A stretch of 64,000 bases of DNA, taken from the NCBI GenBank assembly GCA_002408065.1, contig DHQI01000086.1, positions 7,201-71,200 of the forward strand. Reading direction: 5' to 3'. The notes below the pieces were generated by a model. The model was not told the origin of the DNA. It ran no database searches and was given only the letters and a program-made list of their open reading frames with translations. Positions within the stretch are counted from its first letter, which is position 1. Every line of letters begins with the position of its first letter. Below, one piece after another: positions 51,850-60,216 of the stretch. The translations under genes and the position numbers were made by a program. This DNA is from Bacteroidales bacterium UBA5342 (GTDB taxonomy: Bacteria; Bacteroidota; Bacteroidia; Bacteroidales; UBA5342).

Positions 51850-52161
51850 CTATCGCACCCTCATATTATTTTCCGAAAGGCTGATGGCTTCTTTTAATAA
51901 GGACGTGATAAGTTCAATGTTGATATCTTCGTTTGGGTTGATGCGTAAGATCTTCATCATTTTGCGGTCGCCTTGTTCCAGAGCCGGGTGTTGCATTTTC
52001 TTACCGTTTACAAAGAGGATGTAGGGCTCTTGGCTCTTCTTTTCAATGTTGAGAAAGCAGATGATGCGTTTCTGAAAATTAAAACAGGGCAGTCCCCATT
52101 TCAGCGCTTCGCTCATATCCGGATTCAAATTGCAGATAGTTTCCCTCAGGGCTAATACCAA
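51850..52161 (-). pseudogene. DUF1801 protein, 5'-truncated
   Basis: 103 residues matching the DUF1801 (YdhG-like) core: ETICNLNPDMSEALKWGLPCFNFQKRIICFLNIEKK and YILFVNGKKMQHPALEQG. The frame continues upstream a few codons to a TAA with no ATG, and the usual N terminus is missing. The gene therefore appears truncated, or starts at a rare TTG. It lies just beyond the element's right border. Confidence 0.6.
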
Positions 52162-52394
52162 ATAGCCTATAAGATCAGCATTATAATTTAATTCTTTTAC
52201 GTTTACTCTTCGTTAAAAAAGGCTCAAGGTAACTACGGCTATCTCTCACTTTTTTGCCTCGATTAAACACAAAAGCTCTCAAATTATTTAACACTCATCT
52301 CTTAGTCTAATTGGTATAATAAGCATCCCTGCTGAGGTTCTTCTTTTGAAAAATAATATTGGTAAAGCTTATCGTTCATTGTATCATTAAGCCT

Positions 52395-52769
52395 TTATTT
52401 ATTGGCAAATACCCTGACCGTTTTTGCCCGACTTGAGGTTACGATGACCTGTCCCACATTAAGGTGTTTTTCCTTTTTTACATTTTTTGCTTCGGTATAG
52501 GTCACGTCTATTTTTCCTTTTCCTTTGGAGTGCTTGGCGGCCAGCTTTGCGGCTTCTTTTATGGTGTCTTTTTTAGGAGGTGTGTCTTCTACTCTGATGA
52601 CCACATGGGAACCCGGCACGCCTGAGGCGTGCATCCATATATCGTTGGGTTTAGCAACACGTGTGGTAAGTATGTCATTCATAGCAGCGCTGCGTCCTAC
52701 GTATACGGTATAGCCGTCTATTTCGGTGATGTTGGCTATTTTGTTGATGTCTATTTCTTCGGGTCTCAT
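52395..52769 (-). CDS. NFACT-R (DUF814) domain protein
   Basis: 124 residues corresponding to the NFACT-R domain seen at the C terminus of RqcH/Tae2-type proteins: GYTVYVGRSAAMNDILTTRVA, DIWMHASGVPGSHVVIR and AAKLAAKHSKGKGKIDVTYTEAKNVKK. Standalone versions are common in Bacteroidota. A role in RNA or ribosome-associated binding is proposed from the family; no partner is adjacent. Confidence 0.85.
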   Translation of the reverse strand: MRPEEIDINKIANITEIDGYTVYVGRSAAMNDILTTRVAKPNDIWMHASGVPGSHVVIRVEDTPPKKDTIKEAAKLAAKHSKGKGKIDVTYTEAKNVKKEKHLNVGQVIVTSSRAKTVRVFANK

Positions 52770-52798
52770 GTTTGATTTTTGGCGTTGTAAATGGGGGA

Positions 52799-52806
52799 CA
52801 AATTTA
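52799..52806 (-). promoter_or_regulatory. -7 box of NFACT-R gene
   Basis: TAAATTTG on the minus strand fits TAnnTTTG and lies 29 bp before the start codon. Confidence 0.5.
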
Positions 52807-52899
52807 CGGATTTCTTAGGTCTTGGTAGTAATGTAGATGTGGAAAACAATTTAGTTTTGCTTGTGTTGTTTTAGTTTTCCAAGGGGGGGTGATAAGTAA

Positions 52900-53478
52900 T
52901 TAAACATGTTCTGAATAATGTTCGGGATCGACCAACTCGCGATATTTGTAGACCACATTTTTAAAATCGTCCCAAGTCGGATATTTCAAGGCCGGATTAC
53001 GTAATAAAGCCGCTGGGTGATAAACGGGCATCACTAAACGACCGTTCCAACTGATCCACTGTCCGCGTATTTTGGTGATGCGCAGGCGGTCGTCATTAAG
53101 TACACGCTTAAGAGGTGTAGCCCCTAACAGGATGATAATTTTAGGATCGACCAGTTCTATTTGTTCATGTAGAAAGTGAATACACGCCTTGACTTCTTCA
53201 TCTAGTGGTGTGCGGTTACCTGGCGGACGGCAGCGTAGTATGTTGCTAAGGAAGACATGTTTCTGACGCGTGAATCCACAAGCTGCCAGTATTTTATCAA
53301 GTAATTGTCCGGATTTGCCTACAAAAGGACGACCAGTCCGGTCTTCGTCAGCACCCGGAGCTTCTGCTATGATGAGTATTTCGGCTTTGGGGTTGCCTTC
53401 GCCCCATACGGCGTGTTGTCGTGTTTTTGATAAGGGGCAGGCGGTACAGTTAAGAATACGGTTTTTGAGATCTTCCAT
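52900..53478 (-). CDS. uracil-DNA glycosylase, family 4 (Fe-S)
   Basis: 192 residues. Removes uracil from DNA in base-excision repair. Cys11 and Cys14 (CTAC), the Cys in LRCRPPGNR and the one in KACIHF provide the Fe-S ligands of family-4 enzymes. Catalytic-site motifs are EAPGADEDRTGRPFVG and the late VYHPAALLRNP. It is a typical full-length member. It starts 6 bp after the DUF1847 stop codon, so the two are in one operon. Confidence 0.93.
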   Translation of the reverse strand: MEDLKNRILNCTACPLSKTRQHAVWGEGNPKAEILIIAEAPGADEDRTGRPFVGKSGQLLDKILAACGFTRQKHVFLSNILRCRPPGNRTPLDEEVKACIHFLHEQIELVDPKIIILLGATPLKRVLNDDRLRITKIRGQWISWNGRLVMPVYHPAALLRNPALKYPTWDDFKNVVYKYRELVDPEHYSEHV

Positions 53479-53484
53479 CGTACG

Positions 53485-53949
53485 TTAGATTTGAGCTATA
53501 GCCTTTGCCGGGTTATTGTTGGTGACAAAATCTTTGTCAAAAAGGTTGGTGACCAAGCCTTCGGACGCTTTGCTGAAGATCATATCATGCCCCACACAGA
53601 GTCCCATAGAGATATTGAGTTCACATCCTTGTTGGTTCAGGTAATCCGCTTGACCGGCAGGATTGCATAATATACGTCCTCCACTCCCTCCTAGTAGTTC
53701 ACTCTTGGGTATTCTGCCGTATTTACAATCTACGGTAAAGACCTCAAAATATTTAGAGAAATACTCTTCTAATACCCGGGCTTCGTGCGAGAAGGTGATG
53801 CAGTGAGCAATACCTATGCGTTTGAGTCCCATCCCACGAGCAAAGTTCAGAATTTCTTCTATGCGATTAGCTCCCATGCTGGTGTAGTCATAGTTGACTT
53901 GCATTATTTTCCGGAAATCTTTGGGGTATAGTTCGCTGTTTGATTTCAT
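53485..53949 (-). CDS. DUF1847 metal-binding protein
   Basis: 154 residues matching DUF1847: IEEILNFARGMGLKRIGIAHC, FTVDCKYGRIPKSELLGGSGGRILCNPAGQADYLNQQGCELNISMGLCVGHDMIF. Four or five conserved cysteines suggest metal or redox binding; the family function is unknown. It is co-transcribed with the uracil-DNA glycosylase. Confidence 0.85.
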   Translation of the reverse strand: MKSNSELYPKDFRKIMQVNYDYTSMGANRIEEILNFARGMGLKRIGIAHCITFSHEARVLEEYFSKYFEVFTVDCKYGRIPKSELLGGSGGRILCNPAGQADYLNQQGCELNISMGLCVGHDMIFSKASEGLVTNLFDKDFVTNNNPAKAIAQI

Positions 53950-53990
53950 TTTTATTATTGTAAATCTTTTATATGAGAAAAATTTGACGG

Positions 53991-53998
53991 CAAAGATA
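53991..53998 (-). promoter_or_regulatory. -7 box of DUF1847-UDG operon
   Basis: TATCTTTG on the minus strand lies 41 bp before the DUF1847 start codon. Confidence 0.55.
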
Positions 53999-53999
53999 G

Positions 54000-54380
54000 T
54001 GAGAATAATCTCAATAAAGGAATAATGGTATCATTCGTGATTTTCGGATTGGTTTTAAGTTCTGCGGCGTTTCATATTCTATAAATGTTAAAGTTTTCTT
54101 CAACAATGGAAATGAGGGCTATAGATTCTTTTCATTGACTGAAAGATTATGTTTTTTTAGCAGCCAAGTTTTTATTTTTTTCTCCTGAAAAAGACCAATT
54201 ATCGTCAACACTTTTCCTGCAAAAATTATTGTCTCTTGTGAGCCCTGTCCGATGCCAGATTAAATTTCTACTTGACATCTTAGATTTGGGTGTTATGTTA
54301 AAGTGTCAGTAGATAAGTTGTTTGTGTTTCTTTTATGTTTGCTTCGTTTTGTGTTTTTCTTTGTTTAAGTAGGTCTTTGT
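54000..54380. other. intergenic, no gene seen
   Basis: The AT-rich gap before the response-regulator locus shows no ORF or RNA that I can support. The dyads at its right end are listed separately. Confidence 0.4.
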
Positions 54381-54446
54381 GTAGGATATGTCCTACAAGG
54401 ATTTCAGACAAATCTGACTTCTTTTTAAGACTTGACCTACATGTAG
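54381..54446. promoter_or_regulatory. two dyads upstream of the surface locus
   Basis: GTAGGATATGTCCTAC (54381-54396, 6-bp arms) and CTACATGTAG (54437-54446, perfect palindrome) lie 48-113 bp before the response-regulator gene. They are spaced 53 bp centre to centre and share the GTAG/CTAC core, consistent with sites for a dimeric regulator. Confidence 0.5.
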
Positions 54447-54493
54447 TATAAGAGAACATACCAGATATTTGCTACAACAAAAAACTTACGATC

Positions 54494-54862
54494 ATGACTG
54501 TTTTAATAGCTGACGACTCAAAATATATTCTGGACAGGTTACAAGACATGCTTAACGAGTTAGACGAAGTACTACTGGTGGGAGCATACGATAATGGCAC
54601 CGAAGCTCTTAATGCTATAAATGAATTGAAACCGGACCTTGCCATTTTGGATAATAAGATGCCAGGGATGAAAGGTATAGATGTTATAAAAGAAGTGAGA
54701 AAAGGCAATTCGATGATACAATTTATGCTACTTACTTTTTATACCAACGCCTACTATAAATCACAAGCATTAAAAGTAGGAGCGAATTACTTTTTATCCA
54801 AAAGTGAAGACTTTGAAAAAGTATCAGATGTGGTAAAGAACTTGACAATAGACCATAATTAA
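54494..54862 (+). CDS. single-domain response regulator (REC)
   Basis: 122 residues forming only a CheY-like receiver domain. Acidic pocket Asp7/Asp8, phosphoacceptor Asp53 (AILDNKMPG), Thr81 (LLTF) and Lys103 (FLSKS) are all present, so it should be phosphorylated by a histidine kinase. There is no output domain, so it must act through another protein. It precedes the DUF4402/chaperone/usher locus and may control it. Confidence 0.85.
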   Translation: MTVLIADDSKYILDRLQDMLNELDEVLLVGAYDNGTEALNAINELKPDLAILDNKMPGMKGIDVIKEVRKGNSMIQFMLLTFYTNAYYKSQALKVGANYFLSKSEDFEKVSDVVKNLTIDHN

Positions 54863-55071
54863 AGCACATAGGAACCTAGAATGAAAACTCTTGAGAAATT
54901 ATTTCCTATTCTATTCATCAACTAAATACTTATACATCATGAAAACTTAAAACTTAATATTTACAGGGAGATAAGGCACGTTACTCCCGACTTGTTCTAC
55001 CATGCGTTTATGTCAGTACAATTAAACCTAGTGCACTAATTCAAACAATTTTTAAATTAAAACAAAAGAAA

Positions 55072-55596
55072 ATGAAAAATTTAATTTTAAGTCTTATGGC
55101 TATCGCGTTGATAGCCGTAACTCCGGCCAAGCTTATGGCCCAAGGAGATGCAACGGCCAGTGCAACAGCAACGGCAACAATTGTAACCCCGATTGCAATT
55201 TCAAGTGATGTACAAATGAACTTTGGTATTCTTTCAGTGAATGCTACGCCAGGTACAGTTGTACTATTACCAGCGGGGACTACCTCCTCTACAGGTGGTG
55301 TGACATTACCTGCTTCTAATCCTGGAACAATAACTGCAGCTACATTTGACGTAACAGGTCAGGATGGCTACACCTATGCAATTACACTTCCAAGTAGCGA
55401 TTACACCATTACACGTACAGGTAATTCTGAAACCATGGTGGTTAACACCTTTACTAGTTCACCTTCAGGAACAGGTACATTAACAGGTGGTTCTGAGACT
55501 GTCAAAGTAGGTGCAACTCTAAATGTAGGAGCTAATCAAGTAGCTGGTACCTATACCAATGCTACAGGTTTTGATGTAACTGTTGACTACAATTAG
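55072..55596 (+). CDS. DUF4402 protein, candidate pilin subunit 1
   Basis: 174 residues with a signal peptide (1-24, ending LMAQG), then a beta-rich DUF4402 domain: ATATIVTPIAISSDVQMNFGIL, a Thr/Ser/Gly-rich middle, GATLNVGANQVAGTYT and a C-terminal strand FDVTVDYN. DUF4402 proteins are often found with PapD-like chaperones. A terminator follows, suggesting strong expression relative to the downstream assembly genes, as for a major subunit. Confidence 0.8.
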   Translation: MKNLILSLMAIALIAVTPAKLMAQGDATASATATATIVTPIAISSDVQMNFGILSVNATPGTVVLLPAGTTSSTGGVTLPASNPGTITAATFDVTGQDGYTYAITLPSSDYTITRTGNSETMVVNTFTSSPSGTGTLTGGSETVKVGATLNVGANQVAGTYTNATGFDVTVDYN

Positions 55597-55604
55597 CTCA
55601 TCAT

Positions 55605-55637
55605 AATAAGTGCTGCTAATGGCAGCACTTATTTTTT
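55605..55637 (+). terminator. terminator after first DUF4402 gene
   Basis: A perfect 12-bp stem AATAAGTGCTGC/GCAGCACTTATT with a TAATG loop and a T run. Partial read-through would give low expression of the chaperone and usher genes. Confidence 0.92.
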
Positions 55638-55687
55638 CTAACTCTCTTAACACGGTACCGTTTTCACAATTCTAAACAATAATAGCC

Positions 55688-56536
55688 ATGACCAACAAAA
55701 CGCGACAATATAAATACCATAGGATTAGTGTCTTAATGATTGTTTCAATGTTTTTATGGATTGATTTTTCGGCTTATGCTCAGGGTGATTTACTCATTTT
55801 TCCTAAGCGACTGGTCTTTGAAGGTCGTACTCAGGTAGAGAAAGTAACCCTGTCTAATACTGGTCATCACAGGGCTGTCTATAGTGTGTCTTTTATCGAG
55901 TACCGTATGACAGAGTCTGGTGATTTTGTGCGTTTAGAAGAGCCTGATGAAGGTCAAATGTTTGCCTCTCCATATCTCAAGGTATACCCCCGTAGGGTAG
56001 AGTTGGAGCCCGGAGAGTCACAAACAGTAAAGGTACAGCTTAGTAGACCTGAAGCCATGGCTGATGGAGAATACAGATCACATTTATATTTCAGAGCAGA
56101 AAAAAACGAGACTCCACGGGGCTTAGAGAGTTCTGATGATATGACGCAAGGTATTTCTGTTAAGCTTGAAGCTGTATTTGGTATCTCTATAGCTACTATA
56201 GTACGCCGTGGAGACTGCCAAGCTGAGGCTTCAATCTCAGATGTTGTATATACGAAAGATGAGGACGCTAATCATATTGTAAGTTTTACAATAAACCGAG
56301 TAGGTAATGCGTCGCTCTATGGTGATATTGTGGTGAACCATATCAATAGCAAAGGTAAGGTGCATAACGTTTCTAGTATTAGAGGTGTTGGGGTATATAC
56401 TCCCGGTGAAAAAAGGGAAGTGAAAATGTTGTTGAAGAAATCAGTTGGTGTAGATTATGGAGAAGGACGCTTAGAAGTTATTCTGAAAGAGAACGAGAAA
56501 AAAACAGTATTGGCACAAGCTGACGTGTTGCTTTAA
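55688..56536 (+). CDS. PapD-like periplasmic chaperone
   Basis: 282 residues. Signal peptide about 1-33, then an immunoglobulin-like domain with LLIFPKRLVFEGRTQVEKVTLSNTGHHRAVYSVSF and YPRRVELEPGESQTVKVQLSRP, typical of the G1 and F1 strand regions of pilus chaperones, followed by a second domain. It should bind DUF4402 subunits in the periplasm and deliver them to the usher-like protein. Confidence 0.78.
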   Translation: MTNKTRQYKYHRISVLMIVSMFLWIDFSAYAQGDLLIFPKRLVFEGRTQVEKVTLSNTGHHRAVYSVSFIEYRMTESGDFVRLEEPDEGQMFASPYLKVYPRRVELEPGESQTVKVQLSRPEAMADGEYRSHLYFRAEKNETPRGLESSDDMTQGISVKLEAVFGISIATIVRRGDCQAEASISDVVYTKDEDANHIVSFTINRVGNASLYGDIVVNHINSKGKVHNVSSIRGVGVYTPGEKREVKMLLKKSVGVDYGEGRLEVILKENEKKTVLAQADVLL

Positions 56537-56567
56537 TCTAGGTCATTTTTTCAATAACTCAATATTT

Positions 56568-57080
56568 ATGCACATGAAACTCATATTTACCTCTCAATAT
56601 TTCAGAAAGCTATGTGGTTTAGCCGTGATGCTGTTTTTCAGTGTTGCACTAATGGCACAACCGGGTTTGCCCCAACGTAGCGTAACAGTACTACCTACTC
56701 AGGAGCTGGATTTTGGTGTGTTTTACGCCAGTTCGGCTGGTACTATTACTGTAGATTGGCAGGGGACTGTTTCTACCACAGGTGGTGTGGTTTCGCTATC
56801 AAGCAGTACTGTGAAACCGGCAATTTTTGACATCTCACTATGCGAGGGGCGAAATGTTACTGTGACCTATGATCCTACTGTGACCATGACGAGTGGAGTG
56901 CCCTCACTGACCTTAAATGTAGGGCCTACCGAAAAAGGACCTAGTGGATCTACCTTTCCGGTAAGTGGTGATTGTAATTTTATAACTACTATACGTGTAG
57001 GCGGCACTCTTGAAGTTCCCGGCGGAGCTGTTTCTGGCGTGTATAATGGTAGTTTTTCTCTGACTTTTACCCAGGAGTAA
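56568..57080 (+). CDS. DUF4402 protein, candidate pilin subunit 2
   Basis: 170 residues with a signal peptide (to about residue 31, LMAQPG). The domain resembles the first DUF4402 protein (LDFGVFYASSAGTITVDW, a VSTTGGVV segment, GGTLEVPGGAVSGVYNGSFSLTFTQE). It ends at the start codon of the usher-like gene with a one-base overlap. Possibly a minor or tip subunit. Confidence 0.75.
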   Translation: MHMKLIFTSQYFRKLCGLAVMLFFSVALMAQPGLPQRSVTVLPTQELDFGVFYASSAGTITVDWQGTVSTTGGVVSLSSSTVKPAIFDISLCEGRNVTVTYDPTVTMTSGVPSLTLNVGPTEKGPSGSTFPVSGDCNFITTIRVGGTLEVPGGAVSGVYNGSFSLTFTQE

Positions 57081-60000
57081 TGCCTGAAAAAAATCCATAT
57101 CATATCATTTCTATGACAAGTCTATTGGCCTATTTGCGAATAGGCTTGCTGTCTGCTTTATGCCTATTGTTTTTGACCGCTTCACAGATTAATGAAGTGG
57201 AAAACACCATAGAGATAAAGTTGAACCCTATTGTGTCATTTGATGATGTCCCTGTGGATTTTATTGTTAATGGATACCTTGATTTTGAAACCAATGTGAT
57301 CATCACCGAAAGCAACGAAATATATATTGATATCGAGGACTTATTTCGTGACTTAGGCATCAAGTGTGTGATGGATCAAGGTCTACTTACAGGGTTTATC
57401 GACAAGGAGAGTAATGCTTACATCATTGATTATAAAAACAGTCTTATAAAAGTAGGCAATAAGAATTATAAAGTTCAGTATGGCATTATTGAAGAAGCCG
57501 GTATTATTTATGTTAGTTCAACGGTTATTACCAAGGCATTTGGCTTGAGTAGTATTTTTAATTTTCGTTCGCTTTCTATAAAAATGGAAGCTGATTTTGA
57601 ACTTCCCGTTATGAAACAAGAACGCCTAGAACAAATGCGTCGTAATATTTCACGTTTGCAAAGCAAAGAGCTAGCTCCGGATACCATCGTTCGTCGCGAT
57701 TATAATCTGTTTGAGTTTGGTATGTTTGATTGGATGGTATCATCTTACCAAAAGAACGATAAAGTAGTCAACAATAGAGTGGCAGTAGGGTTGGGAACAG
57801 AGTTGCTTTACGGTCAGGCTAATGTGGCAGTTTATTATGATGACTTGAATGAGTTTGACAAAGAACAGTTCTATTATAATTGGTTGTGGGTAGATAATGA
57901 AAAGAAAGCCATAAGGCAAGCTCAAGCAGGTAAAGTTTTTGACCAAAGCATCTCATTTCTTGAAGCACCTATAGTCGGTGGATCTATTAGTAATGCACCC
58001 ACTACAGTACGAAAAGCCTCAGGGTATTATACCATCACAGATTATACAGAGCCAAACTGGTCAGTGGAGCTTTATATTAATGAGGTATTGGTTGATTATA
58101 CCGATGCAGATGCATCAGGTTTGTATGTGTTTAGGGTACCTATCGTTTATGGTTATACCACTATAAAACTGAAGTTTTATGGTCCTATGGGTGAGGAGCG
58201 TATCGAAGAACGTACCAAGAATGTTCCTTTTACCTTTTTACCCGCCAAAACATTGGAGTACAAAGTGACAGGTGGTGTTTTGCAAGATGATGAAGGAAGT
58301 CATTATGGTAGAGCAATTGTTGATTATGGTATTACTAGCACTTTGGCTGTGGGCCTAGGTTTGGAATACCTTTCAAGCATAGCGGATCACCCTTATATTC
58401 CTTCTCTTACTTTAGCTTTTCAGCCTTTCAATAAAATGGTACTTAACCTGGAGTATGCACACAATGTGATGACGAAAGGTTTGTTGAGCTATAACTTTGC
58501 TAATAGTGCTTTTCTAGAGGTCGATTATACCGACTATGTGGATGGTCAACAAGCAACTCTTTTTAGTGCTAATGAGGAGCTGAAAGCCCGTTTGTCTATT
58601 CCTTATAAGAAAAAACAGATTTCCGGTTTTTCAAAATTCAGTTTCAATCAGTATGCTTATGATGCCTACCGGTACAATCAGATGGACGCCGTATTCTCGG
58701 CCTATTATAAAAACTACAGTGCTAACCTGTCCAATATATTCAATTGGGTGGACGACCGCGATGCTTATATGAGTTCAATTTTGGCAATGTCTTATAGAAT
58801 GAATAATGGGATTGTGTTTCGTCCTTCGACAGAATATGGCATAAGTAGGAAACAGTTTACAAGGTACCGTATGGAGATCGAAAAACGGGTGAAGAGAGCC
58901 TATTTCTCGGTTTATTATGAACGCAATGATTTGAATAAGACAGACAATGTCTTTTTGTCGTTTAGATACGATTTGCCCTTTGCACGTGTAGGGGCATCGG
59001 CATCTTATAAAAATCAAGATTATTACTTCTCTGAAAGTGCCTCTGGTAGCCTGGCTTTTGGTGGCGATAATAATTATGTAAAAGCGGGTAATATCTCTTC
59101 CGTAGGTCGTGGTGGTATTTTATTCTATCCTTTCCTTGATCAGAACCAGAATGGCATCAAAGACGAAGGCGAACAAATGGTTCTTGTCTCTAATGTAAGA
59201 GTAGCCGGAGGTCGAGCCAATATTAGTGAAAAAGATTCTATCGTACGTATCTCGGACCTTAATGCTTTCCGCTATTACACGGTTGAGTTTTGTGATGATG
59301 ACCTGGAAAATATAGCTTGGAAATTTAAGCATAAAAGATATCAGGTGATGGTGGATCCTAATCATTATAAGCGAATTTATCTGCCGGTACAGTCTGTAGG
59401 TGAAGTGTCAGGATCTATTATGCTTAAGCGTGGCGAGAAAACGCAAGGTATCGGGCGTATGGTGGTTCAGATATTTGATGATAAAGGCGAAAAAGTAGCT
59501 GAGACATTAAGTGAACGTGATGGCTATTTTAGTTATGTAGGTTTGGAATCGGGTGATTATACTATTAAAGTAGATAGTGAACAGTTAGAGTTGTTGAAGT
59601 TTATTACAAGGCCCATAGAACAAACCATTAGTGTAGAAGGAAAATTAGAAGGTGATTTTATTGACGACTTAGCTTTTGAAATGGAATCGACCATTCCTCA
59701 GCCAGATTATAAATTAATAGAACCAGGACATGCAGAACTGGCACTTGCTATGGCCGATACTGAAAGCGTTATGACTGAGATGGATGATGCAAAAGCCATT
59801 GACACATCTTCAGAAAAAGTCTTGGTAGCAAGCGCAGATGCTACGCTGCTAGCACAGAATACCGAAGAGCCTGTAAGGCTTAAGTCAAGCTCTCCAGAGC
59901 TCGTTTCAGCACCTATAGTCACACAGGAAACGCAAGCTGCACTTTTGCCTCAGCAACCACAACTAGAAGATGGTAGTGATGAGAAAAGTTCTGTAATTCA

Positions 60001-60169
60001 AGAGGATGAGGGTGTTGAGCTGGCTGTGGGCAAAGAAGAAAAATCAAGTGCAAACATTAGTTCTGAAGAGAGCCTGTGGGAAGCGCATCGAAATAAAATC
60101 ATTCTTGCCTTATTGGCTTCTATCGTAATAGCCATTGGTGGCTATCTGAGGTTTAAATCTCAGTCATAG
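57080..60169 (+). CDS. usher-like outer-membrane assembly protein
   Basis: 1029 residues. Signal segment (about 14-34), an N-terminal domain (about 50-190, with DVPVDFIVNGYLDFETNVII and EIYIDIEDLFRDLGI), then usher-like signatures (GLYVFRVPIVYGYTTIKLKFYGPMGEER) and an extended beta-barrel region (about 230-690). A carboxypeptidase-regulatory-like domain (about 775-860; MVVQIFDDKGEKVAETLSERDGYFSYVGLESGDYTI), an acidic low-complexity tail and a C-terminal membrane helix (IILALLASIVIAIGGYLRF) follow. It probably secretes the DUF4402 fibres. The C-terminal helix is odd for an outer-membrane protein. Confidence 0.65.
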   Translation: MPEKNPYHIISMTSLLAYLRIGLLSALCLLFLTASQINEVENTIEIKLNPIVSFDDVPVDFIVNGYLDFETNVIITESNEIYIDIEDLFRDLGIKCVMDQGLLTGFIDKESNAYIIDYKNSLIKVGNKNYKVQYGIIEEAGIIYVSSTVITKAFGLSSIFNFRSLSIKMEADFELPVMKQERLEQMRRNISRLQSKELAPDTIVRRDYNLFEFGMFDWMVSSYQKNDKVVNNRVAVGLGTELLYGQANVAVYYDDLNEFDKEQFYYNWLWVDNEKKAIRQAQAGKVFDQSISFLEAPIVGGSISNAPTTVRKASGYYTITDYTEPNWSVELYINEVLVDYTDADASGLYVFRVPIVYGYTTIKLKFYGPMGEERIEERTKNVPFTFLPAKTLEYKVTGGVLQDDEGSHYGRAIVDYGITSTLAVGLGLEYLSSIADHPYIPSLTLAFQPFNKMVLNLEYAHNVMTKGLLSYNFANSAFLEVDYTDYVDGQQATLFSANEELKARLSIPYKKKQISGFSKFSFNQYAYDAYRYNQMDAVFSAYYKNYSANLSNIFNWVDDRDAYMSSILAMSYRMNNGIVFRPSTEYGISRKQFTRYRMEIEKRVKRAYFSVYYERNDLNKTDNVFLSFRYDLPFARVGASASYKNQDYYFSESASGSLAFGGDNNYVKAGNISSVGRGGILFYPFLDQNQNGIKDEGEQMVLVSNVRVAGGRANISEKDSIVRISDLNAFRYYTVEFCDDDLENIAWKFKHKRYQVMVDPNHYKRIYLPVQSVGEVSGSIMLKRGEKTQGIGRMVVQIFDDKGEKVAETLSERDGYFSYVGLESGDYTIKVDSEQLELLKFITRPIEQTISVEGKLEGDFIDDLAFEMESTIPQPDYKLIEPGHAELALAMADTESVMTEMDDAKAIDTSSEKVLVASADATLLAQNTEEPVRLKSSSPELVSAPIVTQETQAALLPQQPQLEDGSDEKSSVIQEDEGVELAVGKEEKSSANISSEESLWEAHRNKIILALLASIVIAIGGYLRFKSQS

Positions 60170-60216
60170 CTCCAAATGAAAGGAAAGATGATAAGAATTC
60201 TTAAAAACCTGACATC

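Noticed and set aside
51836..51850. TTTGAACCCGGAC as a tRNA T-arm remnant
   Set aside because: No complementary arm, acceptor stem or anticodon stem could be built around it.
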